Both the position numbers and the translations under genes were made by a program. 64,000 nt of DNA, taken from the NCBI GenBank assembly GCA_002794465.1, contig MTSL01000075.1, positions 1 through 64,000 of the forward strand, read 5' to 3'. Source of the DNA: Paramicrosporidium saccamoebae. Taxonomy: Eukaryota > Rozellomycota. Below the pieces are notes generated by a model. It was not told where the DNA came from, searched no databases, and worked only from the letters and a program-made list of their open reading frames with translations. This document shows positions 38,609 to 48,392 of this stretch, piece by piece (position 1 is the first letter of the stretch; the number at the start of each line of letters is the position of its first letter).

Positions 38609-39751
38609 ATGACCTTTGACTTGGCTCGCCTACTGGACACTCGTCCCGCCAGTTCCAGCGACAGCGAAGGTCCTCATGATTATGATCCTGAAGATGCTGA
38701 CTTTGGGAACACAGCGGACCGCACTCGGGCCGGCTCCAAGCGCGTCCTCGAGGATTCGCGTTCTCACTACCGCGACGCTCTGCCCAGGACAAAGCATCTT
38801 GCCCTACCCATCGACGACTCCTCCTTCTTGGATGGTCGTTACGCAGGAGCCAAGACTACTCGCTCCAACTTGGGTCTTGATCCTACTACCACGCAAACAG
38901 GGGAAGAGTCATTTTCAGAGGAAGAGGAGCGCTTTGACTATGAGGCGCCCGAGGTACGATTACGAGAACAGTTAAAGGCATATCGGGAGGCGGAGGAGAT
39001 GCAACTGGAGATGGTGGCAAAGAGAGCGACCGACGATGTGGAGCGGGGCCGACACGTCAGACAGCAGCTGGAAAAGTGGCAGTCTGCGCTGGATCTGAGA
39101 GTAAGACTTCAGCCCCTCCTCACTATGACAAATAAACTCCCCGCCCCACCACAGCTGCACGCTTTAAAAGAACACTTGAGTTCTGAGATGGGACAAACAG
39201 AAAAGGATTTATCCCTTTTGACCGACACGTTGACTGCTCAGCTTACTGACGGCACTGACAGCGGCGAAGTGCAATTGGCTCGTCTCGATAAGGAAATGTC
39301 CCCCATTTGGCAACTCTCCTTGGACAAATGGAATCAGAAAATGGCACTTTCGACCGGAGGCAGCTCAAAGCGACAGCTAAAGGTGATCAACGCCTCCCTC
39401 TGGTCGCAGGTGGAGGCGGCGATGCGAGATCGCTCTCGACTAGTCCGCCGCGCTACCACAAGACGCGGAGAGATGCCTCTTTTTGGCCCGGATGCGCCGG
39501 TTTTTGACGACAGCGATTTCTTTGCAACGCTCGTCCGGACGTGGGTCGGAGAGGAGGCCAGTACGGCTGGATTGGTGGTGAAGAGGGTAAAGACTGGAAA
39601 AATGGTTGACACACGGGCCAGTAAAGGAAGAAAGATGCGATATGATGTCCATGATAAACTCGTCAACTATATGGTGCCAGTGGCCGATCCTACTCTGTGG
39701 GGCGATGCCAAAATTGATGCATTCTTTGCCTCTGTCTTTCCTGAACAATAA
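38609..39751 (+). CDS. BFR2: AATF/Bfr2 ribosome biogenesis factor
   Basis: 380 aa. The N-terminus is acidic with DPEDADFG; SRSHYRDALP and LDGRYAGAKTTRS match the AATF N-terminal motif. A coiled middle carries the AATF leucine-zipper region. The C-terminal TRAUB domain is clear: DDSDFFATLVRTWV, VVKRVKTGKMVDTRASKGRK, RYDVHDKLVNYMVP and KIDAFFASVFP. Bfr2/AATF acts in early 40S maturation at the SSU processome. No intron. Confidence 0.92.
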   Translation: MTFDLARLLDTRPASSSDSEGPHDYDPEDADFGNTADRTRAGSKRVLEDSRSHYRDALPRTKHLALPIDDSSFLDGRYAGAKTTRSNLGLDPTTTQTGEESFSEEEERFDYEAPEVRLREQLKAYREAEEMQLEMVAKRATDDVERGRHVRQQLEKWQSALDLRVRLQPLLTMTNKLPAPPQLHALKEHLSSEMGQTEKDLSLLTDTLTAQLTDGTDSGEVQLARLDKEMSPIWQLSLDKWNQKMALSTGGSSKRQLKVINASLWSQVEAAMRDRSRLVRRATTRRGEMPLFGPDAPVFDDSDFFATLVRTWVGEEASTAGLVVKRVKTGKMVDTRASKGRKMRYDVHDKLVNYMVPVADPTLWGDAKIDAFFASVFPEQ

Positions 39752-40058
39752 ACTGTACTCTATTAGTGCCATTATTAGTCAATATCCGTTGTTCATGGAG
39801 GCGAGAAACGGAGAGATTGACACTCCAAACATGTTTTAACATATCGATAAAGTACGTGGACGTGCTCTTGTCGCGTAACAGGGATAATACCATTTACTTT
39901 GACAAGCGTATTGACAGGCGTATGAAAACATGTCCATTATCGCTTGGTGTTTACAGTCTTATAAATACGATACGACGGGTAGACACGTCGTGTTTTGCAG
40001 CTATCGCGACTCTTAGCTAGACAATCTAATGTGTTTAAATACTGATCACTAACCTCTA
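39752..40058. other. Gene-free spacer with CTTATAAATACG element
   Basis: About 300 bp without a supported gene. CTTATAAATACGATACGACGGGTAGACACG (39958-39988, quoted in part) resembles the TATAAATG part and the ACGTAGGTAGACGGG part of the 17.8-kb element. Possibly a degenerate family member. Confidence 0.4.
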
Positions 40059-40934
40059 TTAATTTATTGGTTTGCGTAGCTTGGATTGCACCCAAATGCG
40101 GTACATTGTCAGTTTCCGATGACGATTGACTAATAATCTCCTGTCTGTGACATTACTGACCATCTCAAAGCCCGTCTGGGCAGCCAAGACGACCATCTCC
40201 TCTTCGGTGAAATAGTGCACCGCAGTGCCATCGCCCCGTACATACAAATCGGGTCGGATGAGTCGGTTGGCTTTAAACCGGAGCTGCGTCATATCGTACT
40301 TTCCATAGTCCCGGAACAACAACATGCCGCCTGGCTTGAGCACCCGCCAGATCTTTTCCAGAGCAATAGGCAGTTTGGCCGGATCCAATGCCGACAGCAC
40401 GAAAATGGAAACGACCACGTCGATCGAGTTGTCGGAAATATCCTCAAATTGATCTGGAGATGACAGATCATGTTGGAAGACGTGCATCCTCTGTTCGTCA
40501 AACTCTCTAAATTCCCTTACGAGCTTTACGGCTGATGGCGCAAAATCACAGGCATGGATCATGACTGTCGGATTCTCCCTCGCCAGCGGAAAGACAGTGT
40601 TCCCGGCTCCACAACCCACCTCCAATACAGTGTCCGCCACAAACAGTTCAGGAAACTCGCTGGAGAGCCATTTTCGGTCTTTGAAGAACCACCGTGAGTG
40701 GTTTTCATAGAATTTGTGCCAGTTTTGGGAGGCCGGCGTCTGCACTACCTCCAAGACGGCATCGGGGTTGGCGAGATGTGGGGAGACGGCAAGTTGTGCA
40801 GATATCACTGCATCAGCCGAGGAGGCCAACTCTGGTGACCAGGCAACATCATCCCACGAGTTGTGTGTCCAGACCTCAGAGTCTTCTTCTAATTTTCTAT
40901 TCCTAGTGGTCATAGGCCCAACAGGGGTAAGCAT
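40059..40934 (-). CDS. TRM140: tRNA m3C methyltransferase (METTL2/Trm140-like)
   Basis: 291 aa (Met8 gives a slightly shorter start). The N-terminal HNSWDDVAWSPE matches the HN.WD.V.W..E hallmark of the METTL2/6/8 and Abp140/Trm140 family. SAM motif I is VLEVGCGAGNTVFPL, motif II ACDFAPSAVKLV, then DVVVSIFVLSALDP, LKPGGMLLFRDYG and RGDGTAVHYFTEEE. These enzymes make 3-methylcytidine at tRNA position 32. There is no actin-binding N-terminal fusion as in yeast Abp140. No intron. Confidence 0.93.
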   Translation of the reverse strand: MLTPVGPMTTRNRKLEEDSEVWTHNSWDDVAWSPELASSADAVISAQLAVSPHLANPDAVLEVVQTPASQNWHKFYENHSRWFFKDRKWLSSEFPELFVADTVLEVGCGAGNTVFPLARENPTVMIHACDFAPSAVKLVREFREFDEQRMHVFQHDLSSPDQFEDISDNSIDVVVSIFVLSALDPAKLPIALEKIWRVLKPGGMLLFRDYGKYDMTQLRFKANRLIRPDLYVRGDGTAVHYFTEEEMVVLAAQTGFEMVSNVTDRRLLVNRHRKLTMYRIWVQSKLRKPIN

Positions 40935-41005
40935 CTAAATTTATTAACATGGGGTCTAAATCATCTCTGGCCATGAACAACTCTGGCCATAAACAACTCT
41001 GGAAA

Positions 41006-41185
41006 CTACAGATCTGCACGGACCTTGCCTGAAAGGGTCGATTTCGTTACGCGGGGCTTCTCCACGACGGGAAGTGGGGCATCTACGTCAAATCTCTCCG
41101 AACTGCGCACCAGTCTTCGCAGGGTAGATTTGTGTCGTGGAATGGACGCTGCCGCCACTACGACCAGGAATGCAAAGAAGCGCAT
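41006..41185 (-). CDS. Possible small secreted protein, 59 aa
   Basis: A 59-codon ATG frame whose first 15 residues (MRFFAFLVVVAAASI) make a good signal peptide, cleaved after AAAS or so. The remainder is basic (LRRLVRSSERFDVD, VTKSTLSGKV). It lies in the 360-bp gap between a METTL2-like gene and the DDT gene with no competing frame. No family is recognised. It could be a secreted peptide or effector, or a chance frame. Confidence 0.45.
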   Translation of the reverse strand: MRFFAFLVVVAAASIPRHKSTLRRLVRSSERFDVDAPLPVVEKPRVTKSTLSGKVRADL

Positions 41186-41297
41186 ACTTGTGAATGGGGT
41201 GATGGTTGGTTCGGGAATTATATGTCGGTTGGTTCGGGAGAAGGAACGAATGATATGCGGCCATGCACTTGTTGGGAACCAATCAACAGTCTATAAT

Positions 41298-42976
41298 TTA
41301 TTGAATTGCACTAGCAAACTCTGCAAGCAATTCTGCAGCAGTATCTTCTGTAGTTGGCGAAACCGCCAAAGCTGACGCTGACAAAATAAGGGGAGATGGA
41401 ACATTTGGCGGAGCCAAGGGGGTGGGTGTAGACGCCGATGCAGATGTGGACAGTGTGGATAGTGTGGATAGTGTGGATAATGTGGGTAATGTGGATAGTG
41501 TGGTTGGTGCAAACGAAGAGTCAATAGTCTTTTCAGTCACACCCGTCAATTGTACAGAAGCATCACTGACGGGTGTGGAAGCATTAGTCAAAGAAGCACT
41601 TGGGTCTTCTTCCAGTCCATTTCTTTTCACTTGTTCATCACCAATAAATAATTCCGACTTGAGCGGTCCATCAGGTCCCATCTTTAACACCAGTTTGATT
41701 GGTGATTTCGGCAAAGCATCTTCTAGTCCAAATGATTTCTCCATCTCAGATGATCCCTCCCGCTCAGATAATTCCTGCCGCTCAGATGATCCCTCCCGCT
41801 CAGATGCTTCCTCCAGTTCAGACGTCTCCTCCAGTCCGACTGAATCATTACCCACTTCTATATCCTCGTCCATCCGCGATTCGGCCAGCACCTTTTCCAA
41901 CTCAATCTTTGCAACCTTTTGACTTCTCATTGCAATACGTTCTTCCCTCGTCATGACCCGTCGCTCTTCTTTCTTGGAAATGCGAGGACCCTCTTCCAGC
42001 TCATGCACATATTTAATACGCTCATTAGCAGCAATGCGGGAAGATCGTTTTCTTGACTCGGTCAGAGCGATTCGCTGTATCTCCAACTGTTCCTTCTTCA
42101 TAAGAGCCTTGACTCGTCGTTCTTCTTCAATCAAAATGGGCTCTGCAACCGAAAAGATTGTTCTTTGAAGGTGCTTCAGTAGCGCCTTGTCGCTGCCGCG
42201 ACGGCTGTTACTGAGTGAATTATCCTGAAGAAATTGGGTCCAAGATGGGATATCCCAAGCCACACATTGCCAATCATTGTCCTTTTCACCTTCTTCAAAC
42301 AGCCAACAGTCGCCCAAGAACCAGAAAGAGTGTCCTCGTTTGTCTTTGCCCAAAGGCTCTACCCGCCATGCAGCTCCCTTGTCACGTATCCGACTGGTAA
42401 GTGTTTCGTCGTTGAACAACTGGAAAGAGCACAGACTAAAGAGCACAGTCAGGCGCTGGGTGTTGTCGAGTATGGACAGCGGTGGCCACTTTTTGAGGCC
42501 CGTGTCCATGTCTATGAACGGCTCCAGGTGTATACAATTTGCGCCCAGATGTCTCCGATATTCGCGGTTTATGGTCTGTGTCAAGCATTTGTCACTACAC
42601 TGTCAGAACCTGGCCATTGTTTTACGAGCTAGTCTTGGAGCGGTGGAGACTCTTTATAAGCTTTTTGTAAAGCTTCTCGATGGGGGAATCACCCTCGCTA
42701 CCTATAATGGGCTCATCGATGAGCCTCTCCAATGCCTATACATTAAGGTCCTGCGGCCAAGATTACAAATGGCGTCATCGGCTCAAGCCCCAGTGCCTCC
42801 CAAAACAAGTGCAAAAACTGCAGCGTGTTGGCGAAAGCATAGCTGTCCCGCACGCGATCCCCCTGTTGTGCACCGTCCATCACCAAGCTGCACCGAAGAA
42901 GGTAGCTAGCTATACCTGAAACGGAACACTTTCTGCCCCGTACCCCAGCGAACCAATCATATTTCATCCCGTCCAT
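41298..42976 (-). CDS. DDT-domain chromatin protein, 3 exons
   Basis: Exons 42976-42767, 42735-42626 and 42594-41298, introns both 31 nt, give 538 aa. The first exon carries a DDT-like helix set (FANTLQFLHLFWEALGL) completed by splicing into ALERLIDEPIIG. Later, PLGKDKRGHSFWFLGDCWLF matches the WHIM/D-TOX motif of ISWI partners such as RSF1, CECR2 or Itc1. The C-terminal 200 residues are low complexity: acidic repeats (EREGSSERQELSEREGSS) and Ser-Thr-Leu repeats. A remodeller accessory subunit is likely; the exact partner is open. The start ATG is the first in frame and an upstream exon is possible. Confidence 0.75.
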
Positions 42977-43059
42977 TGTTAACCCAAAACACCGACAAGA
43001 TGATAAATTAGCTCTGGAGCTTACAGATAAAGGGGGCCCATGGGAAGCCAATTCACGCC

Positions 43060-43686
43060 ATGACCGCGCCGGCCTGTAGCATTCCGAGCCTAAATCTTCC
43101 TATGCAGGGCGAAAAATCGCCCTACTATGTTGCTCCGGAAAAGATGACCCCATTACAGAAACATTGTGCCTTTTTCGACCGCAATGGCGACGGTCTCATC
43201 ATGCCCTGGGAAACGTATGAAGGCTTTCGCATTCTCGGCTACAATCTGCTCCTCTCCCTCTTTGGCACCTTCCTTGTGCACTTCTTCTTCAGTTACTGGA
43301 CCCTAGACACATGGATCCCCGATCCCTTCTTTGCTATTGTCTTGCGGAATGTGGATAGACTAAAGCACGGGAGCGATACAGAGGTTTATGAACATGATGG
43401 AACAATCAAGCCCATACAAGGAGATGCAGTGGCCACCATGCTGGGACGCTTTGACGGAGACGGGAAGGGCGGAATGGATTTTATGGAAATGATTTGGATG
43501 ACGCAGCGAAAATGGGATGTGCTAGACTTTTTTGGCTGGTGGGCTGCCAAATTTGAATGGATTTTCATGTGGATCCTCTCCCAAAAGAATGGTGTAATGA
43601 GCTGGGATGACATTAAGGGACAGTATGATGGCTCCTTGTTCAAGGATATCGAGGCAAAGAGACGCGGGGAAGGATTGGTCCGTTAA
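43060..43686 (+). CDS. Caleosin (lipid-droplet peroxygenase family)
   Basis: 208 aa. An EF-hand DRNGDGLIMPWE (~39-50), a hydrophobic hairpin (LLLSLFGTFLVHFFFSYW) that inserts in lipid droplets, and a second calcium-like site FDGDGKGGMDFMEM. The caleosin-wide F.D.N.DG.I.PWET and KW.....W pattern is present. Plant and some fungal members are haem peroxygenases acting on fatty acid hydroperoxides. No intron. Divergent from the DDT gene (83 bp) and convergent with IES2 (51 bp). Confidence 0.93.
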   Translation: MTAPACSIPSLNLPMQGEKSPYYVAPEKMTPLQKHCAFFDRNGDGLIMPWETYEGFRILGYNLLLSLFGTFLVHFFFSYWTLDTWIPDPFFAIVLRNVDRLKHGSDTEVYEHDGTIKPIQGDAVATMLGRFDGDGKGGMDFMEMIWMTQRKWDVLDFFGWWAAKFEWIFMWILSQKNGVMSWDDIKGQYDGSLFKDIEAKRRGEGLVR

Positions 43687-43737
43687 CATAATGATATTAG
43701 TTGCTATATAAATATTCGAGCTTGCTCTCACCAAGAT

Positions 43738-44544
43738 TTATTTCGAGGATTCGCGGTAGCATTCTATACTGCACACTGGGATTTTCAGATGAGAGTGCAT
43801 ATATCTTTTAACGTTTTTACAACCCTTCACTGAACAGAGCAAAGGTTTGGGGTAGTCAACTGGTTTCTGCATAATCAATGGCACACTCTGGCCTAGAATC
43901 AGTACATTCTTGTCCTTGGTAATGACCGACCTAGCCCCGTAAGGCTTAATTCCATCCAACTTTGCGTCTGTCTTTTCAACCTCTGTATCTTGAGTCCTCA
44001 TCTTTTTCGACCTACTCGACTGCTTTTGCAATAACCTTTGTATAGTATCGGCCTTGCTTTGCTCTAATTTCTGGTCGCGCATCATCAACCTCCTCCTACT
44101 CTTTTCACTCTTCCTCAACTGTTCCTCTTCCGTCAATTCTCGAGGTAAGAGGTGCTCTGTGGATGGCATCGAGTCGAGACTTCCCGAGAGGAGAGTTCGC
44201 TGGCGTGCCGTTAGTTTGGCGGGGGAGGTTTCGCTGCCGGAAACTGAAGTAAGAGAGAGGGCGTCATCATTGCTTTCTGCTTCGGATAGGGAGAGGGACA
44301 GGTCGCTTCCAGGCTCGGCAGCTTCAGTGGACTCGTCAGGAGACTCGTCAGAGGATTCTGGCTCGGGTGGGGCAACCTTTTTCGTGGCACGGACGGACCT
44401 GGCTGCCGGTAACTGGCGTTTCGACGGTACTTCGCGAGCAGTCCTGGTGCTTCTCTTGGACTTGTCGGGTAGGACGGTTACAGATTCTACTGAGCTTGCA
44501 CTTGCGCTGCTGCTACTCTTTAAAATAATCCTCTTGGGAGGCAT
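43738..44544 (-). CDS. IES2: INO80 subunit IES2/INO80B (PAPA-1 plus HIT zinc finger)
   Basis: 268 aa. The first 140 residues are acidic/Ser-rich, disordered. The PAPA-1-like region reads LTARQRTLLSGS, then LPRELTEEEQLRKSEKSRRR and QKLEQSKADTIQRLLQKQ. The C-terminus CSVKGCKNVKRYMHSHLKIPVCSIECYR is the HIT-type zinc finger. Together they define Ies2/INO80B, which activates the INO80 motor. With ARP8 this gives two INO80 subunits in one window. No intron. Confidence 0.9.
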   Translation of the reverse strand: MPPKRIILKSSSSASASSVESVTVLPDKSKRSTRTAREVPSKRQLPAARSVRATKKVAPPEPESSDESPDESTEAAEPGSDLSLSLSEAESNDDALSLTSVSGSETSPAKLTARQRTLLSGSLDSMPSTEHLLPRELTEEEQLRKSEKSRRRLMMRDQKLEQSKADTIQRLLQKQSSRSKKMRTQDTEVEKTDAKLDGIKPYGARSVITKDKNVLILGQSVPLIMQKPVDYPKPLLCSVKGCKNVKRYMHSHLKIPVCSIECYRESSK

Positions 44545-44962
44545 TATACAATATTAAATTATTTTGTAACTGTGAGGTTAGCATGTCATGAGGTGGAATC
44601 CGTTTACCCTGTAGATCCGTAGCTATTGTGACGTAGAAGACTGATTAGTTGGGTAGTTGAGAATGGTTTCCTAGTTTAGAGAAGGGATAATCAGAACAAT
44701 CGATGAAGGATAATGAGGTCTTTACCATTTGGGGGTTATGTTATTTGTGACTATAAATGGGTCGTTGAATTGATTGAATAAATTCTCTTCTCGTCCCATC
44801 TCGTCTCTCCCCGCCTGACAAAATCCGTGGTATCATCCCCATTACGCGACGCTATGATACGCTCTCCCAAGAGCCTGTTCAAACTCTTTTTTAATTCTCA
44901 ATTACACCACACATCCTAATGTGCCACTGCGAGCCGGGTCAAAAGTTTTATGAAAGAGCTAA
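44545..44962. other. Gene-free spacer with dispersed element
   Basis: No gene in about 420 bp. Positions 44783-44878 resemble 49408-49500 on the same strand: CTCTTCT.GTC.CATCTC, CCGCCTG, ATC.TTTCC/CCCCATTA.GCGAC and CAAGAGCC in the same order. CATTACGCGACG also matches the spacer at 25087. An ACTATAAATGG box lies at 44750. Confidence 0.6.
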
Positions 44963-46470
44963 TTACAATCTTCCTAATGCATACTCCATGGCAGTTTGGG
45001 TCGTGGCAAGCACATAGCCTGCCTCTCCCCTGATGAGTTCATCGGGCACCAGCTTGCTAATAAACATTATTTGACTCGCTAAATCAGGGACACTTGCCCT
45101 CACCAATACATATGCCATCAACATTAGCAAATCTTCACTCCCCATCGCTTCGGGGTGTTCTTCGGATACCTCCCGGCGCGCATCATCAACGGCCTGGCAG
45201 ATTGCATTGCAGCAGCGCGTCAGACAGAGCAGCTTGTCAAGCGGAGTAACTTGGGTGGAGATTGCTTGGAGTTCAGAAATTGCCTTGGAGTAGATGCCGG
45301 CATCATTTATGGGGAATGTGTCGAGGGATTTATCACGGGGGATTTGTAATTTACCGCGAATGTTGAGACGTCCAAACAATTCTTCCCATGAACAAAGCAG
45401 AAATTTGTCCAGGATTGTCGAGTCTTCTTGAGCACAGTGTCGTCTGATCTGCGACTGTATGGCCGGAGAGAGGGCGGTGGTGAAGAAGAATTCTTGCACT
45501 GAAAGCTTTACCGACACTTTCAGGTCGGGATCTGCAAGGTCCTCAAACGTTCCAATTAACACTTCGGAAATGTGATACTCGACGGCAATAATCTCATCGA
45601 GCACTTTTTCAAGCAGAACACCAGGATCTCTCTCCAGTCCTGCCTGTCTTAAGAGTTGTCGGCATCGAGTAATGAATTCTCTGACCAGCACAGCCATTGG
45701 ATCGGATGTAGAGGTAAACAGCTCTAAAATTGGCTCCAAAACTATAAAATCCTGCTCCTGCCGTTCCAAATCGGCAACGGCAAGCTTCAAGCTCTTTCTT
45801 CTCCTCTCCCTCTCCACCGAGTTTTTAATGTCCAAGGCCTTTGACGAAATGCCTCTGAATACTTCGCTTAGTTTATCATTTACAGTCGAGTAGAATTGCT
45901 GGCGTCTGCTGAGCAGATCAGAGACGTAGGCTTCGTTTTGTGCTAGGGAACCGCCACGAGCGCGCAGTATTTTCTCAGTTTTGGCTTTTTGTTTGGCCAC
46001 CATTTCTTCAGCATGAGCTCGTCGGAGAGCAGTGAGACTTAAATTTGCGTTCTGTGGAAGGAGAGGCGACGGGGCTCGCGGTGGATCCACCTTTCCCGCT
46101 GGAGGAGTGGGCAATGACAAATGGCGTTCTTGTGGTTCCTTGCTTGGGCGTGATGCACAAGGCACCGAGGCGAACTGTAAATACTCGCTATCCTCGTCTT
46201 CCGAAGCACTCACTTCAGTGGGCCATTCTTGAACCAGCCTCTGCATTCGGTCAAAGCAGTTTTGTGCAATTTTGAAATGGCTCAGGAGCAGCTCGCGAGG
46301 AGTGGAAGGTTGTGGTGTCTGGAGGTTTGACAGCAGAGTCAACAAAGACTCGCGGTATTTTGTGTAGGCTCCCTTTGGGTGTTATTTAGACCATCCAGCC
46401 GATTTACCTTGTAGTCTCCCTGCAGGTCCAGATCAAGTGCCTCGCTCACCAACCTTCCTACTACTGCCAT
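44963..46470 (-). CDS. MIT plus VPS9-domain Rab5 GEF (VPS9D1-like), 2 exons
   Basis: Exons 46470-46408 and 46372-44963 with a 35-nt intron (ending AAAG) give 490 aa. Exon 1 plus the junction yields ALDLDLQGDYKGAYTKYRESL, an MIT-like helix hairpin. The VPS9 domain is C-terminal: DKLLCLTRCCNAICQAV, GSEDLLMLMAYVLVRASVPDL and GEAGYVLATTQTAMEYA, including the catalytic Asp and Tyr region. MIT-VPS9 is the arrangement of VPS9D1 in animals, different from yeast Vps9 (CUE). It should activate a Rab5/Vps21-type GTPase. Confidence 0.9.
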
Positions 46471-46671
46471 TTTGCAACGACAAGGGCAAGGGTGGTGGGT
46501 TTATTTGCTTTGCGGACTTGTTGCCTTAATAGGAAATGTCCCAGACCCAATCCAGGTACTTTGTCCAACTCAAATGTTTGGTCCATCATCCTAGATATCA
46601 GTTGTGTTTGCAAGGTCTTGGGCGTCACAAACAGGATAAACCGTAGCAGCGGTAGTGATTGGTTCATCAAG

Positions 46672-47471
46672 ATGGGCGAATTCCAGCAATGGTTTGCTTC
46701 CCAGCCGTTTGTCACCAAATGGCTCACAGTCTTCTCCCTTGCCCTGCCTCTTATCATGAAATTTCAAATAATTGGTGTACACTGGCTAGTCTGGGACTGG
46801 TATTCTATTTCCCGCAAATTTCAAGTAACCCTCCCGGTGTAGCTTATTTGTAGTTATGGCGGATGCTGACGGCCATGTTCCTAACCAAGGTGAGTTTCAA
46901 CTTTATTATAAGTCTCTACTTTCGCTTCCAATATTCCATGTTCCTTGAAACTGGCGTATTTGCTGGTCGCGAGGCAGACTATCTCTACTTTCTGCTCCTC
47001 TCGGCCACTCTCATTAACGCTCTGAACTATTTCGCCGAGTTGGCAGTGCTATGGGAGGCATTATCCATGGTCATTGTTTACGTCTGGTCCCGTCACAACG
47101 CAGAGGTCGTAGTTAATTTCATGTTCGGCTTTCGATTCCCCGCAAAATTCTTGCCCTTGGTATTAGGCACGATGGAGTTTTTGCTTGCCGGAGACCTGTA
47201 TGGGCCGCTTGTGGGCATAGTTACGGGACACGCATATTATTTCCTGAGCGAGATCTATGTGGCGAAGGATCCGAGTTGGAGGAGGAGATTGGCAGCGCCC
47301 GGATGGCTAAAGGGGATGGTTCCGAAGCCCCAAATCCAGACTGGACCACAGAAAGGATTTACCGTGCAAGCCCCCTATGGCGGCCGTGGTGATCCTTCCA
47401 AACAAGCCGATGTCAAGCCCGAAGGCTATCGTCCATTTGCCGGGAAATCACAAAAATTGGGCGACTCTTAA
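46672..47471 (+). CDS. DER1: Derlin (Der1/Dfm1-type ERAD factor), 2 exons
   Basis: Exons 46672-46824 and 46854-47471 with a 29-nt intron encode 256 aa. The N-terminus has QPFVTKWL; the junction restores KFQLWRMLTAMFLTKVSFNF, the family's F.IWR..T.F.F. Then FRFQYSMFLETGVFAGREADYLY, VYVWSRHNAEVVVNF and GIVTGHAYYFL (conserved WR and G..xxxG rhomboid-like sites). The C-terminus ends in a hydrophilic tail with PYGGRGD and RPFAGKSQKLG. It retrotranslocates misfolded ER proteins. Confidence 0.95.
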
Positions 47472-47841
47472 GTTATGAATTGTAAGGCTTGTAGTAAACG
47501 ACTCTTTATCGGAACCTGTAGTCTGTATATATATGTGAGATGATGTGTATCTACGGAGCAGGTATGAAGAGCCTGTTGGTGAATAGAATGTAAAGGACTG
47601 AGTGGCTATCTGGATTGGGTCCACTAACCGTAGACGGATATTGTCTATCAGGGCCTGTTGAAAACCTAAAGTGTATTTATCAAAGCATCTGATGCTTTTA
47701 AAGGCTGCTATCTTCAACATGAAAGGAATTGATTCTAGGATCGCTATATAGGTCAGGAGCACTGATTGTAAGCAGATAGTGCCTAACAGGATCTTTACCA
47801 TCTCATATAAATAAATTATGAGAAATATGCAAAATTCTTAA
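47472..47841. other. Gene-free spacer, partial dispersed repeat
   Basis: 370 bp with no gene. GAGCCTGTTGGTGAATAGAATG at 47569 and GTGGCTATCTGGATTGGGTCC at 47601 echo CCTGTTGATGGGTGAGC and ATCGCTATCTGGATGTGGGTC at 48.55-48.65 kb, in the same order, so the two spacers probably share an ancestor. Confidence 0.45.
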
Positions 47842-48278
47842 ATGGCCAAGGAGCAACTGAATGTGAGTTGGGAGGACCAGAAGCGTATCAATGAGTTTGC
47901 CGTCCTAGTCCAGCGTCTCGACCGTGTTCGTGTTGAATTTGCAAAGACAACAGTATCCTCGGCTATGTGGCTCATCAGGTAGAGGGAGAGTGAGACTGCA
48001 AAAGACGCGCTGCGTGAACTAGAGATGGTCCTCGACGAAGACGAACCTGTCAAGTATTTTACTAACGGGAGATTAACTTTAGAATTCGGTGCGGCTCGGG
48101 GTTTGCAAGCGCAGCTTATGATGACGTAGTAAATTCTCTTAACCAGGAACAAGAATCGCGACAACGGAGATTAGCCGACTTGAGGGCTGAAATATCACAA
48201 AATGAAGAGCGCTCCGCCATCTTGAAAAATGTATTACAGTCGAAATTTGGTGACGCGATACAGCTTGACCTTGAATAA
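47842..48278 (+). CDS. PFD4: Prefoldin subunit 4, 3 exons
   Basis: Exons 47842-47952, 47983-48053 and 48083-48278, introns 30 and 29 nt, give 125 aa, near the usual 134. The N-terminus NVSWEDQKRINEFA matches the NVTFEDQQKIN.FA of PFD4; exon 2 holds the first helix end (ETAKDALRELEMVLDED) and exon 3 continues the second coiled coil, ending AILKNVLQSKFGDAIQLDLE as in the LYAKFG..INLE of PFD4. Prefoldin delivers nascent actin and tubulin to the TRiC/CCT chaperonin. Confidence 0.94.
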
Positions 48279-48312
48279 ATTGTCTGTATTTTTGCCAGTC
48301 TTTCCGGTCGAC

Positions 48313-48387
48313 GCAACTGTGGTGTATTCGGTTATCACGCGTCCTTCACACGGACGAGGCACCCGGTTCGNNNNNNNNNNAGTTGCA
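48313..48387 (+). tRNA. tRNA-Val (anticodon CAC), T arm hidden by gap
   Basis: The acceptor GCAACT pairs with AGTTGC after the gap. The D arm is TGGTGTATTCGGTTATCAC, the anticodon stem CGTCC/GGACG encloses TTCACAC (anticodon CAC), and the T arm begins CCCGGTTCG. Ten N replace the rest of the T arm; nine bases would complete a canonical tRNA, so the gap length is approximate. A T5 run at 48388-48392 follows. Confidence 0.9.
48371..48380. other. Assembly gap (10 N) inside tRNA-Val
   Basis: Ten undetermined bases inside the T arm of tRNA-Val. Both flanks fit one tRNA, so the join is right even though the bases are missing. Confidence 0.99.
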
Positions 48388-48392
48388 TTTTT

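Noticed and set aside
39877-39893. Partial resemblance to a homing endonuclease site (TAACAGGGATAAT)
   Set aside because: Order and length do not match the known 18-bp site; chance similarity.
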